DNA from: JADFOB01 sp046753625
GTDB lineage: Bacteria; Planctomycetota; Phycisphaerae; UBA1845
DNA: 6,927 bases
Direction: 5' to 3'
Assembly (NCBI GenBank): GCA_046753625.1
Contig: JBHHUB010000198.1
Coordinates: 1 to 6,927 of the forward strand
Shown piece by piece: positions 1 through 5,618 of the stretch. The position numbers and the translations under genes are program-made. The first letter of the stretch is position 1. The number at the start of each line of letters is the position of its first letter. Under the pieces are notes generated by a model that saw only the letters and a program-made list of their open reading frames with translations, was not told the origin of the DNA and did no database searches.

Positions 1-693
1 GCTCGAGCCGAAGAGGGGTGGAGTCGTGCCAAGGAGTTGTGCAAACATTGTCCTGCGCCGTTTGATGCGTACTTCGACAGCATCAACATGATGGGGCCGA
101 TCAATGCCCTGCGCGGCACGAAGGAGGCTGCGGATTTCTTCGACGCTGTGGCGACGGAATACGAGCAGATGGTGGCCGAGGGCGTAGGGGTGGTTGAGGA
201 CGAACGGTTCCGCATCGTGATCGAGGGGCCGCCGCCGTATCCCTACTACCGCAATTTCCGCAATCTGTTCGAGGCGTGGGGGGCGGTGGCCGTTCAGAGC
301 ACCTACTCCACGGTCGGCGGCACGTGGGAATTCGGCTTTCGGCACGATCCGGAACACCCGTTGGAGAGCATCGCCGATCAGATGATCGAGCACAATCTGT
401 GCAACCGATCCATGCTCGAACGATATAAGCAGATTCGCACGTACATCGAGGATTGGGACGCCGATGCGCTCGTCATCCACAGCATCAAGAGCTGCCGGCT
501 TTTTTCGGCCGGTCAAGGCGACATGCGCGAGTATTTCACGCAAGACCTCGGCGTACCGACGTTGATGGTCGAATCCGATCTTGAAGACCCGCGCTATTAT
601 GCGGAAGCGCAGATGAAGAATCGGATCGACGCGTTTTTTGAGTCCCTGCAATACAAACGAATGCGGCGCGAGGAAGAGGTGTTGCGTCAGTAA
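1..693 (+). CDS. bcrB: 2-hydroxyacyl-CoA dehydratase / benzoyl-CoA reductase beta-type subunit (BcrB/BzdO-like), 3' part
   Basis: The frame is open from the first base, so the gene starts upstream and only its last 230 residues are seen; full BcrB-type subunits are roughly 430 residues. Visible residues 72-80 carry a GPPPYPYY segment, followed by a WG-x-V strand typical of the second Rossmann-like half of this family. Residues 160-172 read HSIKSC then RLFSAGQ; Cys165 is the expected iron-sulfur cluster ligand. The C-terminal block at residues 191-216 (ESDLEDPR...KNRIDAFFESL) is the family signature near the C-terminus. In class I benzoyl-CoA reductase this subunit, with BcrC, forms the catalytic module that reduces the aromatic ring of benzoyl-CoA in the cytoplasm. 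The two ATPase genes directly downstream support that reading over a simple 2-hydroxyacyl-CoA dehydratase or double-cubane protein, which normally use one ATPase gene. A TTG at 37 lies inside the domain and is not a start. Substrate is not provable from sequence. Confidence 0.85.
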   Translation, partial: ARAEEGWSRAKELCKHCPAPFDAYFDSINMMGPINALRGTKEAADFFDAVATEYEQMVAEGVGVVEDERFRIVIEGPPPYPYYRNFRNLFEAWGAVAVQSTYSTVGGTWEFGFRHDPEHPLESIADQMIEHNLCNRSMLERYKQIRTYIEDWDADALVIHSIKSCRLFSAGQGDMREYFTQDLGVPTLMVESDLEDPRYYAEAQMKNRIDAFFESLQYKRMRREEEVLRQ

Positions 694-728
694 GGGTGCG
701 CCAAAAGGCACCGGAAAGAGAAAATGCC

Positions 729-1565
729 ATGGAATATGCCGTTGGGATCGATGTGGGAAGCACGCAGACGAAGGGGGTGGCCATTGACGCCGCTCGCGCC
801 ATCGTTGCGCGGGTGCTGATCGATACGGGGGCCAACGTGAAGCGAGCCGGCCAGCGGGCCCTCGATGAATTGGTCACCGATGCCGGAATCGCACGCGACG
901 ATGTGAAGTACGTCGTCGGTACGGGCTACGGGCGGTACAAGATCGAGGCCGGCGATACCCAGGTTACGGAAATCTCCTGCCATGCCCGCGGGGCACAGAT
1001 CCTATTCCCCAATACGCGCACCGTGATCGACATGGGTGGACAGGATACCAAGGCGATCAAGGTTGGTCCGGAAGGTGACGTGCTGGACTTCTGCATGAAC
1101 GACAAATGCGCGGCCGGCACGGGCCGATTTCTCGCAGGCGCGGCGGAGGTGCTCGGGTTGTCGCTTGATGAGATCGGTGTCATTTCACTCAAGGGCACCA
1201 AGCCGATCCGCCTTACCAGCGTATGCACGGTGTTTGTCGAATCGGACATCTTGAGCCATCTGGCACAGAAGAAAAAGGTCGAAGACATTCTAGCGGGCGT
1301 TCATGACGCGATTGCCGCGCGTACGATTGGTCTGGTGCGGCGCGTCGGGATCGAGCCGGAGATTACGTTTACCGGCGGCGTGGCGCGCAACATCGGTATG
1401 GTGCGCTCGCTCGAAGCGAGACTGGGCAAAACACTGAACATCAGCGCGGAGGCGCATTTTTGCGGCGCGCTGGGGGCGGCGCTGTTCGCGATGGATCATG
1501 TGCTTGCGGGGCATCCGCCGGACGTCGGCGTGGGGGCGGAGGCGGCCGTCTGGGTCGATGAATAG
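729..1565 (+). CDS. bcrA: BadF/BadG/BcrA/BcrD-family ATPase, BcrA/BzdP-like alpha subunit (reductase activator)
   Basis: The protein of 278 residues belongs to the ASKHA-fold ATPase family that activates 2-hydroxyacyl-CoA dehydratases and powers class I benzoyl-CoA reductase. Visible motifs in order are the phosphate-1 loop GIDVGSTQTK (residues 6-15), GTGYGR (64-69), the phosphate-2 motif DMGGQDTKAI (101-110), the cluster loop NDKCAAGTGRF with Cys127, a second ligand Cys166 in SVCTVFVESDI, and the adenosine motif TGGVARN (215-221). From memory, Cys127 and Cys166 match the numbering of the cluster ligands in the Acidaminococcus activator HgdC. I chose the ATG at 729 because a purine-rich GGAAAGAG sits 8 bases upstream and the family begins just before the first motif; an in-frame GTG at 696 would add 11 residues but has no Shine-Dalgarno. 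The gap to the beta-subunit stop is 35 bases, so the two are probably cotranscribed. Thauera BcrA is much longer; this short form is more like the Bzd-type or HgdC. Confidence 0.88.
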   Translation: MEYAVGIDVGSTQTKGVAIDAARAIVARVLIDTGANVKRAGQRALDELVTDAGIARDDVKYVVGTGYGRYKIEAGDTQVTEISCHARGAQILFPNTRTVIDMGGQDTKAIKVGPEGDVLDFCMNDKCAAGTGRFLAGAAEVLGLSLDEIGVISLKGTKPIRLTSVCTVFVESDILSHLAQKKKVEDILAGVHDAIAARTIGLVRRVGIEPEITFTGGVARNIGMVRSLEARLGKTLNISAEAHFCGALGAALFAMDHVLAGHPPDVGVGAEAAVWVDE

Positions 1566-1577
1566 TGAGGCGATGTG

Positions 1578-1655
1578 ATGCGCCGATGGGACTACACCGC
1601 AGAGAGACGGTGTCGATCTGATTACATGATTGGGTTTAGCGATCAGGGCAGATGA
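1578..1655 (+). CDS. possible small ORF, 25 codons, function unknown
   Basis: An ATG at 1578 opens a 25-residue frame starting MRRWDYTAERR and ending in a TGA at 1653-1655. A GAGG element (1567-1570) lies 7 bases upstream, which is good ribosome-binding spacing. It sits just after the stop of the first ATPase gene and would be in the same transcript. The product is basic and has no signal or membrane segment that I can see, and I recognise no family. The hairpin 1594-1613 lies inside it, so it could equally be a leader-type peptide, a decayed gene or chance. I hold it as a candidate only. Confidence 0.2.
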   Translation: MRRWDYTAERRCRSDYMIGFSDQGR

Positions 1656-1778
1656 TGCTCAAGTGTACTGACGTGTAGGCCTGAAGCCCACGCGACGCCC
1701 GGAGGCCCGGCACCATTGAGTGCCGCAGGGCGAGGCACAAGACCGTTTTCTGTTCTGACGTACTTGGGAAAGAGAGAT

Positions 1779-1783
1779 AGGAG
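1779..1783 (+). promoter_or_regulatory. ribosome-binding site fixing the GTG start at 1790
   Basis: A full AGGAG lies 6 bases before the GTG at 1790. It is the strongest Shine-Dalgarno seen in the window and decides the start of the second ATPase gene, whose phosphate-1 motif begins five residues later. Confidence 0.75.
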
Positions 1784-1789
1784 CGCAAC

Positions 1790-2608
1790 GTGGTACATAT
1801 TGCAGGTGTGGATCTTGGCGCCGGAGCCACCAAGACGGTGATCGTCGACGATCAAGGAAACGTGGTGGGGCGCGGCATCGAGCGGACGCAGGCGGATTTC
1901 GACGCCGTGGCCCGCGCCTCCATCGAGCAGGCGTGCGCCGAAGCGGGGCTGAAGCCGGATCGGATCGATTACATCGCCTCGACGGGGCTGGGGCGGTATA
2001 GCCTGGGCATGCGGGACATTCAGATTACGGACCTGACGTGTGGCGCGCGGGGCGCCCACGCGATTTTTCCGGGCGCGCGTTTTGTTTTGGACATGGGCGC
2101 CCAAAGCACGAGGGCTATCTCCCTGCGTGACGGCGGCAAAGTCAAGGCGTTTCGGACCAACGAGAAGTGTGCGGCCGGCAGCGGGGGGTTCCTTCAACGC
2201 ATCTGCCGGTACTTGGAGGTGGACGTTGGCGAAATCGGCGCCTTGTCTTTGAAGGCGGAGGATCCGCAGCCGATCAGCAGTGTTTGTGCCGTGCTTGCGG
2301 AGTCGGAGATCATCAACCACGTTTCCGAAGGCAAGACCGTGGCGGACATCATCTGCGGCGCGCACGAGTCGCTGGCCGGTCGGGCGCTCAGCCAACTGAA
2401 GATGGTCGGCTTTGAGGAATCCGTCGTGTTCATCGGCGGCGTAGCCCGTCAGGAGGGCATGGTGGAGGCATGCCGCAAGATGTTTGAGGGTGAACTGCTC
2501 ATAGCGGAGCATCCGGCGCACGTTGTGGCGCACGGGGCGGCCATCTTGGGGTTGTCGCGCTACCGAAAACGCGCGAGTACACTCGTCGGCACGGCCAAGG
2601 CGAATTGA
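1790..2608 (+). CDS. bcrD: BadF/BadG/BcrA/BcrD-family ATPase, BcrD/BzdQ-like delta subunit
   Basis: This 272-residue protein is a second, divergent member of the same activator family. It aligns with its upstream neighbour almost without gaps, and both cluster cysteines fall at the same positions (Cys127 in NEKCAAGSGGF, Cys166 in SSVCAVLAESE). Other motifs are GVDLGAGATK (6-15), STGLGRY (64-70), DMGAQSTRAI (101-110) and IGGVARQEG (215-223). The phosphate-2 motif differs from the usual GGQD form (GAQS here); the features GAGATKTV, DMGA..xRAI and CAVLAESEIIN resemble what I recall of Thauera BcrD rather than BcrA or HgdC. In class I benzoyl-CoA reductase the two ATPase subunits share one bridging [4Fe-4S] cluster, two cysteines from each, and couple ATP hydrolysis to electron transfer to the catalytic subunits. 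The GTG start has an AGGAG 6 bases upstream. It is the last + strand gene here and is convergent with the next gene. Confidence 0.88.
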   Translation: MVHIAGVDLGAGATKTVIVDDQGNVVGRGIERTQADFDAVARASIEQACAEAGLKPDRIDYIASTGLGRYSLGMRDIQITDLTCGARGAHAIFPGARFVLDMGAQSTRAISLRDGGKVKAFRTNEKCAAGSGGFLQRICRYLEVDVGEIGALSLKAEDPQPISSVCAVLAESEIINHVSEGKTVADIICGAHESLAGRALSQLKMVGFEESVVFIGGVARQEGMVEACRKMFEGELLIAEHPAHVVAHGAAILGLSRYRKRASTLVGTAKAN

Positions 2609-2675
2609 CCAGCGCCGCACGAACGGTCCGCCTTGCGGGCGATCGGTTCGGATTGACCGGCGATCAGTGCCATGG
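2609..2675. other. short convergent intergenic region
   Basis: These 67 bases separate two genes that read toward each other. Only weak, interrupted stems are visible (for example GATC-GGT at 2641-2647 against ACC and GATC at 2656-2665 with a 3-base bulge), and no T run follows. I cannot name a terminator for either gene. Confidence 0.4.
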
Positions 2676-5135
2676 TCATGGCTGGGTGCTGCCGAACTCC
2701 TGTTGGAACCACTGAAAGTCGCTCAAGTCGATATCGCCGTCCTGTTCGGTATCCAGGCACTGGCAGCTCGGCGCGTACGCGGGTGGGTCGGTGGGGCCGA
2801 CCGGACCCGTCGCACATGTTTCGATGTCGCCGAAGTCGGTCAGGTCGATGACCTGGTCGCCGTTGACGTCACCAGACGCCAGGCACGCTACGCAGGTCGC
2901 GCCGACCTCGTCACAGAACGGCAGCAGCGGATCAATGCAGGGCTCACTTCCCGGTTGACATCCGGCGGCGCCACATGTTTCCACACCATTGCAGAATAGG
3001 CCATCGTCGCAGCCCGTGTTGTCGGGCGCATGCACGACGGTATCGTTAACCTCGTCGCAGAAGTCCGCCGTGCAGTCGATGCCGTCGTCGGCTACCGGCG
3101 GCGTGCCCGGTTGGCAGACGCTGGCGGTGCAGACTTCCGTTCCGGTGCAGAAGAGGCCGTCGTCGCAATCGGCATCGGTCAGGCACTGCACGCAGATCGC
3201 ATTGGCTGCATCGCATACGGGCAGGAGCGGGTCGGTACATGGCGCGCTACCCGTCTGGCAGTCGGCCAGCAGATCGCACGTCTCGACACCGTTGCAAAAG
3301 AGACCATCGTCGCAGGCGGCATCGTCGGGCGCATGCACGACGGTATCGTTCACTTCGTCGCAGAAATCCGCCGTGCAGTCGATGCCGTCGTCGGCTACCG
3401 GCGGCGTGCCCGGTTGGCAGACGTTGGCGGTGCAGACTTCGGTTCCGGTACAGAAGAGTCCGTCGTCGCAATCGGCATCGGTCAGGCACTGCACGCAGAT
3501 CGCATTGGCTTCATCGCATACGGGAAGGAGCGGATCCGTACATGGCGCGCTGCCCGTCTGGCAGTCGGCCAGCGGATCGCACGTCTCGACACCGTTGCAA
3601 AAGAGACCATCGTCGCAGGGCTGAAGCTCGAATTCCAGGTGGACGCCCCCATTGAAGCCGCAGTCGCTGCAGGCTACCGAGGGGGGAGCCGTGATTTCGA
3701 ATACGACGTCCCCGACTCCACTGATCGGGTCGTTGACCGCGGCGTTCCAGACGTCCGCGCTGATCGTAAACGGTACCGGCGTTGGTGCATCACTGCAGTC
3801 GTCCAGTCCAGTCAGCTTGTAAATCCCCGGTTTGGTGAAGTCCGTGCCGACAAGGTGGATGTTGTAGTATTGGTCGGAACCGCTGTAGTTCCCTTTGGCC
3901 CACGTTGTCAAGTGGACGTCGCGGTTGACCTCAAGCGCATCAAAGAACGTGTACCGCTTGGGGCAGTTGAAACCAAGCCGCCCCAATATGGTTGGGTCGG
4001 CATTCATGATGCAAGGTTCAGTGCCGTTGCCGGAGCAGGGCGACACGCAGGCAAACCCGGGTTCGGTCTCCTGGTATCCGGGACGGCAAACGGTCTCACG
4101 AACGAGGACGGCGTGTTCGCAGGCATCGGTGACTTCGTTGCAAATGTCGTTCGTGCAGCCGATGCCGTCGTCACAGTTGGGTATCGAAGTCGGATCGGTT
4201 ACGCAATCGAGCGCCGCGTCGCAGTGCTCCACGCCGTCGCAAAACAATCCGTTGTTGCACAGCGTGTCGTTCGGTGTGCTGACACAATCGAGAATCTCAT
4301 CGCAGACGTCTTCCGTACATCCCACGCCGTCGTCGCACGCTTGAAGCGCGAACTCCAGATGCACTCCTCCGGCGAACGTACAGTCGCTGCAAGAGACCGC
4401 CGGCGACGCCGTGATCTCAAAAATGATGTCACCCACACCGCTGCCCGGGTCCGCAATGGCGGCATTGAAGTCGGCAGCGCTGATCGTGAAGAAAACATGC
4501 GGCGCCGTGGACGTGCAGTCGTCCTGCCCTACCTTGTAGATGTTCGCTTCGGTGAACGTCGTGCCCACCAGGTGGATGTTGTAGTACTGATCGAGTGAAC
4601 TGAAGCTGCCCAGAGCCCACGTGGTCAGCTCAACGTCGTGGCTGACGGGCAGCACGTTATGAAACGTGTACCGCTTGGGGCAATTGAAGCCGAGGCGGCC
4701 CAAGAGGTTTTCATCGACACCGGGAACGCAAGGTTCGGTGCCGTCGCCGGAACAGGTCGAGTCGCACTGAAACCCCGGCTCGGTTTCCAGGTAGCCCGGG
4801 CGGCAGATCGTCTCTCTGATGCCGGTCGCGTGTTCGCACACTCCCGTAATCGGGTTGCAGACGTCGTTCGTGCAGCCCACGCCGTCGTTGCAATCGGCAT
4901 CCACTTGGCAGGCTCCGGCAAGCGGCCGCGGTAAGCCCGCGCCGGGGCCGACCGTTTCGTCTACTTCGGCCGGCCACGACGGCACGCGCTTGGCGGCATG
5001 CCGCGGGGAAGCCGCCTCCGCCCGGATTGCCGGGCCATGCCCCAGGCAAAGGACCACTGCCGACAGAACTCCCCAGCTTCGGGCACGATCTGCGGCCGTG
5101 CCAACTCGAACATTGACCGATGTTTTCGCTTTCAT
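2676..5135 (-). CDS. secreted cysteine-rich multidomain protein with C-terminal dockerin-like domain
   Basis: The product has 819 residues. Residues 1-41 form a signal peptide: basic start MKAKTS, hydrophobic WGVLSAVVLCLG, likely cleavage after AIRAEA. The ATG at 5135 has a GGAG about 10 bases upstream; an in-frame extension to 5330 would bury the signal peptide. Residues 76-101, 267-284 and 321-340 are short CxDGxGC cysteine-rich linkers. Residues 107-265 and 346-505 are two copies of an unrecognised module, each with eight cysteines at matching positions (111, 124, 128, 136, 152, 207, 249, 252 in the first). Residues 507-607 and 608-708 are near-identical 101-residue CDDGLFCNG repeats, with a partial third to about 754. 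Residues 756-767 (DVNGDQVIDLTD) and 795-806 (DTEQDGDIDLSD) are two dockerin-type calcium loops. I count about 72 cysteines after the signal, implying many disulfides. It is probably a cell-surface or extracellular structural or adhesive protein. No catalytic domain is seen. Confidence 0.85.
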   Translation of the reverse strand: MKAKTSVNVRVGTAADRARSWGVLSAVVLCLGHGPAIRAEAASPRHAAKRVPSWPAEVDETVGPGAGLPRPLAGACQVDADCNDGVGCTNDVCNPITGVCEHATGIRETICRPGYLETEPGFQCDSTCSGDGTEPCVPGVDENLLGRLGFNCPKRYTFHNVLPVSHDVELTTWALGSFSSLDQYYNIHLVGTTFTEANIYKVGQDDCTSTAPHVFFTISAADFNAAIADPGSGVGDIIFEITASPAVSCSDCTFAGGVHLEFALQACDDGVGCTEDVCDEILDCVSTPNDTLCNNGLFCDGVEHCDAALDCVTDPTSIPNCDDGIGCTNDICNEVTDACEHAVLVRETVCRPGYQETEPGFACVSPCSGNGTEPCIMNADPTILGRLGFNCPKRYTFFDALEVNRDVHLTTWAKGNYSGSDQYYNIHLVGTDFTKPGIYKLTGLDDCSDAPTPVPFTISADVWNAAVNDPISGVGDVVFEITAPPSVACSDCGFNGGVHLEFELQPCDDGLFCNGVETCDPLADCQTGSAPCTDPLLPVCDEANAICVQCLTDADCDDGLFCTGTEVCTANVCQPGTPPVADDGIDCTADFCDEVNDTVVHAPDDAACDDGLFCNGVETCDLLADCQTGSAPCTDPLLPVCDAANAICVQCLTDADCDDGLFCTGTEVCTASVCQPGTPPVADDGIDCTADFCDEVNDTVVHAPDNTGCDDGLFCNGVETCGAAGCQPGSEPCIDPLLPFCDEVGATCVACLASGDVNGDQVIDLTDFGDIETCATGPVGPTDPPAYAPSCQCLDTEQDGDIDLSDFQWFQQEFGSTQP
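2715..2870 (-). other. dockerin-like calcium-loop pair (C-terminal domain of the secreted protein)
   Basis: This encodes residues 756-807. Loop 1 has Asp/Asn at positions 1, 3, 5, 9 and 12 (D756, N758, D760, D764, D767). Loop 2 has D795, E797, D799, D801, D803 and D806. The two loops are separated by a Gly/Pro-rich linker with three cysteines (774, 791, 793). The pattern matches type I dockerin or EF-hand-like calcium loops. Such C-terminal domains are very common in planctomycete secreted proteins, where a cohesin partner is generally not known. Confidence 0.75.
3011..3616 (-). repeat. 303-bp tandem duplication within the secreted-protein gene
   Basis: Two adjacent 303-bp units (3314-3616 and 3011-3313) encode residues 507-607 and 608-708. 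By eye they differ at about 18 bases, or roughly 94 percent identity, and several differences are silent. A degenerate third unit continues on the lower-coordinate side to about residue 754. Length is an exact multiple of three, so copy-number change keeps the reading frame. The high nucleotide identity indicates a recent duplication or gene conversion. Confidence 0.9.
3619..4817 (-). repeat. two diverged copies of an unknown module in the secreted protein
   Basis: The modules cover residues 107-265 (upper coordinates) and 346-505 (lower coordinates), offset by 239-240 residues. Shared landmarks are RET-x-CRPGY-x-ETEPGF, CSG-x-GTEPC, LGRLGFNCPKRYTF, DQYYNIHLVGT, DPxSGVGD, VFEITA (IFEITA in copy 1) and GGVHLEFxLQ. 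All eight cysteines are kept. The divergence is far greater than in the 303-bp repeat, so this is an older duplication. Alternating short strands suggest a beta-rich fold, which is inference. Confidence 0.8.
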
Positions 5136-5229
5136 GCCTGATCCGCTCCATGCCAACAAAGGAAACCCAATCCTGCAGCAACGCTCCGCCACGAGGCCGG
5201 CGGATTCGGCGCCTACTTCAACAATCGGG

Positions 5230-5249
5230 ATTATCGTGGCTTCAGCCAC
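5230..5249 (-). promoter_or_regulatory. possible promoter -10 element with adjoining palindrome
   Basis: On the minus strand a GATAAT hexamer (5230-5235) lies about 95 bases before the secreted-protein start. Immediately upstream is the perfect palindrome GTGGCT-GA-AGCCAC (minus-strand reading; 5236-5249), placed where it would sit in the spacer. No good -35 hexamer is found at 16-18 bases, so the promoter call is weak. If real, the palindrome would be placed as an operator. Confidence 0.2.
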
Positions 5250-5288
5250 AGCGAGAATGGCGGCTGTGAGGCTGGATTCACTCCGAGC

Positions 5289-5339
5289 CGCGGGCTCGAA
5301 GCCCGCGCGACTGCCCGACACCCGTGGCACGAAGCGTGC
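5289..5339. repeat. GC-rich hairpins (first part of a hairpin cluster)
   Basis: CGCGGGCT and AGCCCGCG form a perfect 8-bp stem around a CGA loop at 5289-5307. A second small stem, GCACG/CGTGC with an AAG loop, lies at 5327-5339. The CGCGGGC arm recurs in the hairpin at 5437-5456, suggesting members of one repeat family of the REP type. No T run follows on either strand. Confidence 0.6.
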
Positions 5340-5405
5340 GGTCGCCCTGGCGCTGCGTCACACTTTGTTGTCGCTGCCCGAGCTACCGGAATCGGGCGCG
5401 CGAAT

Positions 5406-5475
5406 CAGAGCCCACCGCGCTAGCGGTGGGACCAGTCCGCGGGCTGGCGCCCGCGGCTCTGGTTCGTAACGAACC
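5406..5475. repeat. three-way-junction palindrome cluster plus adjoining odd palindrome
   Basis: CAGAG (5406-5410) pairs with CTCTG (5457-5461). Enclosed are two perfect 8-bp hairpins: CCCACCGC/GCGGTGGG with loop GCTA (5411-5430) and CCGCGGGC/GCCCGCGG with loop TGGC (5437-5456), joined by a 6-base linker. The outer stem abuts both inner stems directly, so the 56 bases can fold into a neat three-way junction. Sharing its last G is GGTTCGT-A-ACGAACC (5461-5475), a perfect 7-bp inverted repeat around one base. The element lies between the mgtC-like stop and the secreted-protein start and contains no coding frame. I infer a REP/BIME-like repeat, a structured RNA or a cruciform site. Confidence 0.7.
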
Positions 5476-5618
5476 CGAAAGTTCAGGTGTGCCAAAGCAC
5501 TAGCGCCTTTCCTGACAAGGGTTTACGCGGCATCAACGGTTCGGCCCCGCATCATCCCCGGCCGCATTTGCCTGGAGCGTTGCATCCCACGCCGCGATCG
5601 ATTTGCATGCCGGGCTAA

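Larger units (their letters stand above)
1566..1789 (+). other. structured 224-bp gap between the two ATPase genes
   Basis: This gap is unusually long for subunits of one complex. It holds two perfect hairpins: ACACCG/CGGTGT with an 8-base loop (1594-1613) and CGGCAC/GTGCCG with a 6-base loop (1708-1725). Neither is followed by a T run, so they do not look like rho-independent terminators. A possible 25-codon ORF runs 1578-1655 and is described separately. No convincing sigma-70 promoter was found. The gap ends in an AGGAG ribosome-binding site for the next gene. It may affect transcript processing or relative expression of the two subunits; that is inference. Confidence 0.5.
5136..5618. other. 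483-bp intergenic region with hairpin cluster, no gene seen
   Basis: Between the mgtC-like gene and the secreted-protein gene I find no supported coding frame. The region holds the possible promoter near 5230, the hairpins at 5289-5339 and the junction element at 5406-5475. The rest (about 5476-5618) shows no clear signal. No rho-independent terminator is evident after the mgtC-like gene. Confidence 0.55.

Noticed and set aside
696..728. GTG start at 696 for the first ATPase gene.
   Set aside because: There is no ribosome-binding site at proper distance, and the 11 added residues are not part of the fold; the ATG at 729 has a purine-rich site.
1643..2620. Long minus-strand frame opposite the second ATPase gene.
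   Set aside because: It lies antisense to a well-conserved enzyme with a good ribosome-binding site, and its translation shows no family features.
2669..2682. GCCATG-GT-CATGGC palindrome across the stop codon of the secreted-protein gene as a terminator.
   Set aside because: The loop would be only two bases (or four with a 5-bp stem), and no T run follows on either strand.
3011..3616. CRISPR-like array suggested by regular repetition.
   Set aside because: The repeats are contiguous 303-bp coding units without spacers, and they keep the reading frame.
3030..4598. Long open frame of over 500 codons on the + strand opposite the secreted-protein gene.
   Set aside because: It is antisense to a gene with clear signal peptide, periodic cysteines and calcium loops; it mirrors the repeats and has no motif of its own. 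High GC and repeat structure explain the lack of stops.
5136..5330. N-terminal extension of the secreted protein to an ATG at 5330.
   Set aside because: It would place 65 extra residues before a clear signal peptide and start inside the hairpin cluster; the ATG at 5135 fits secretion and has a GGAG upstream.
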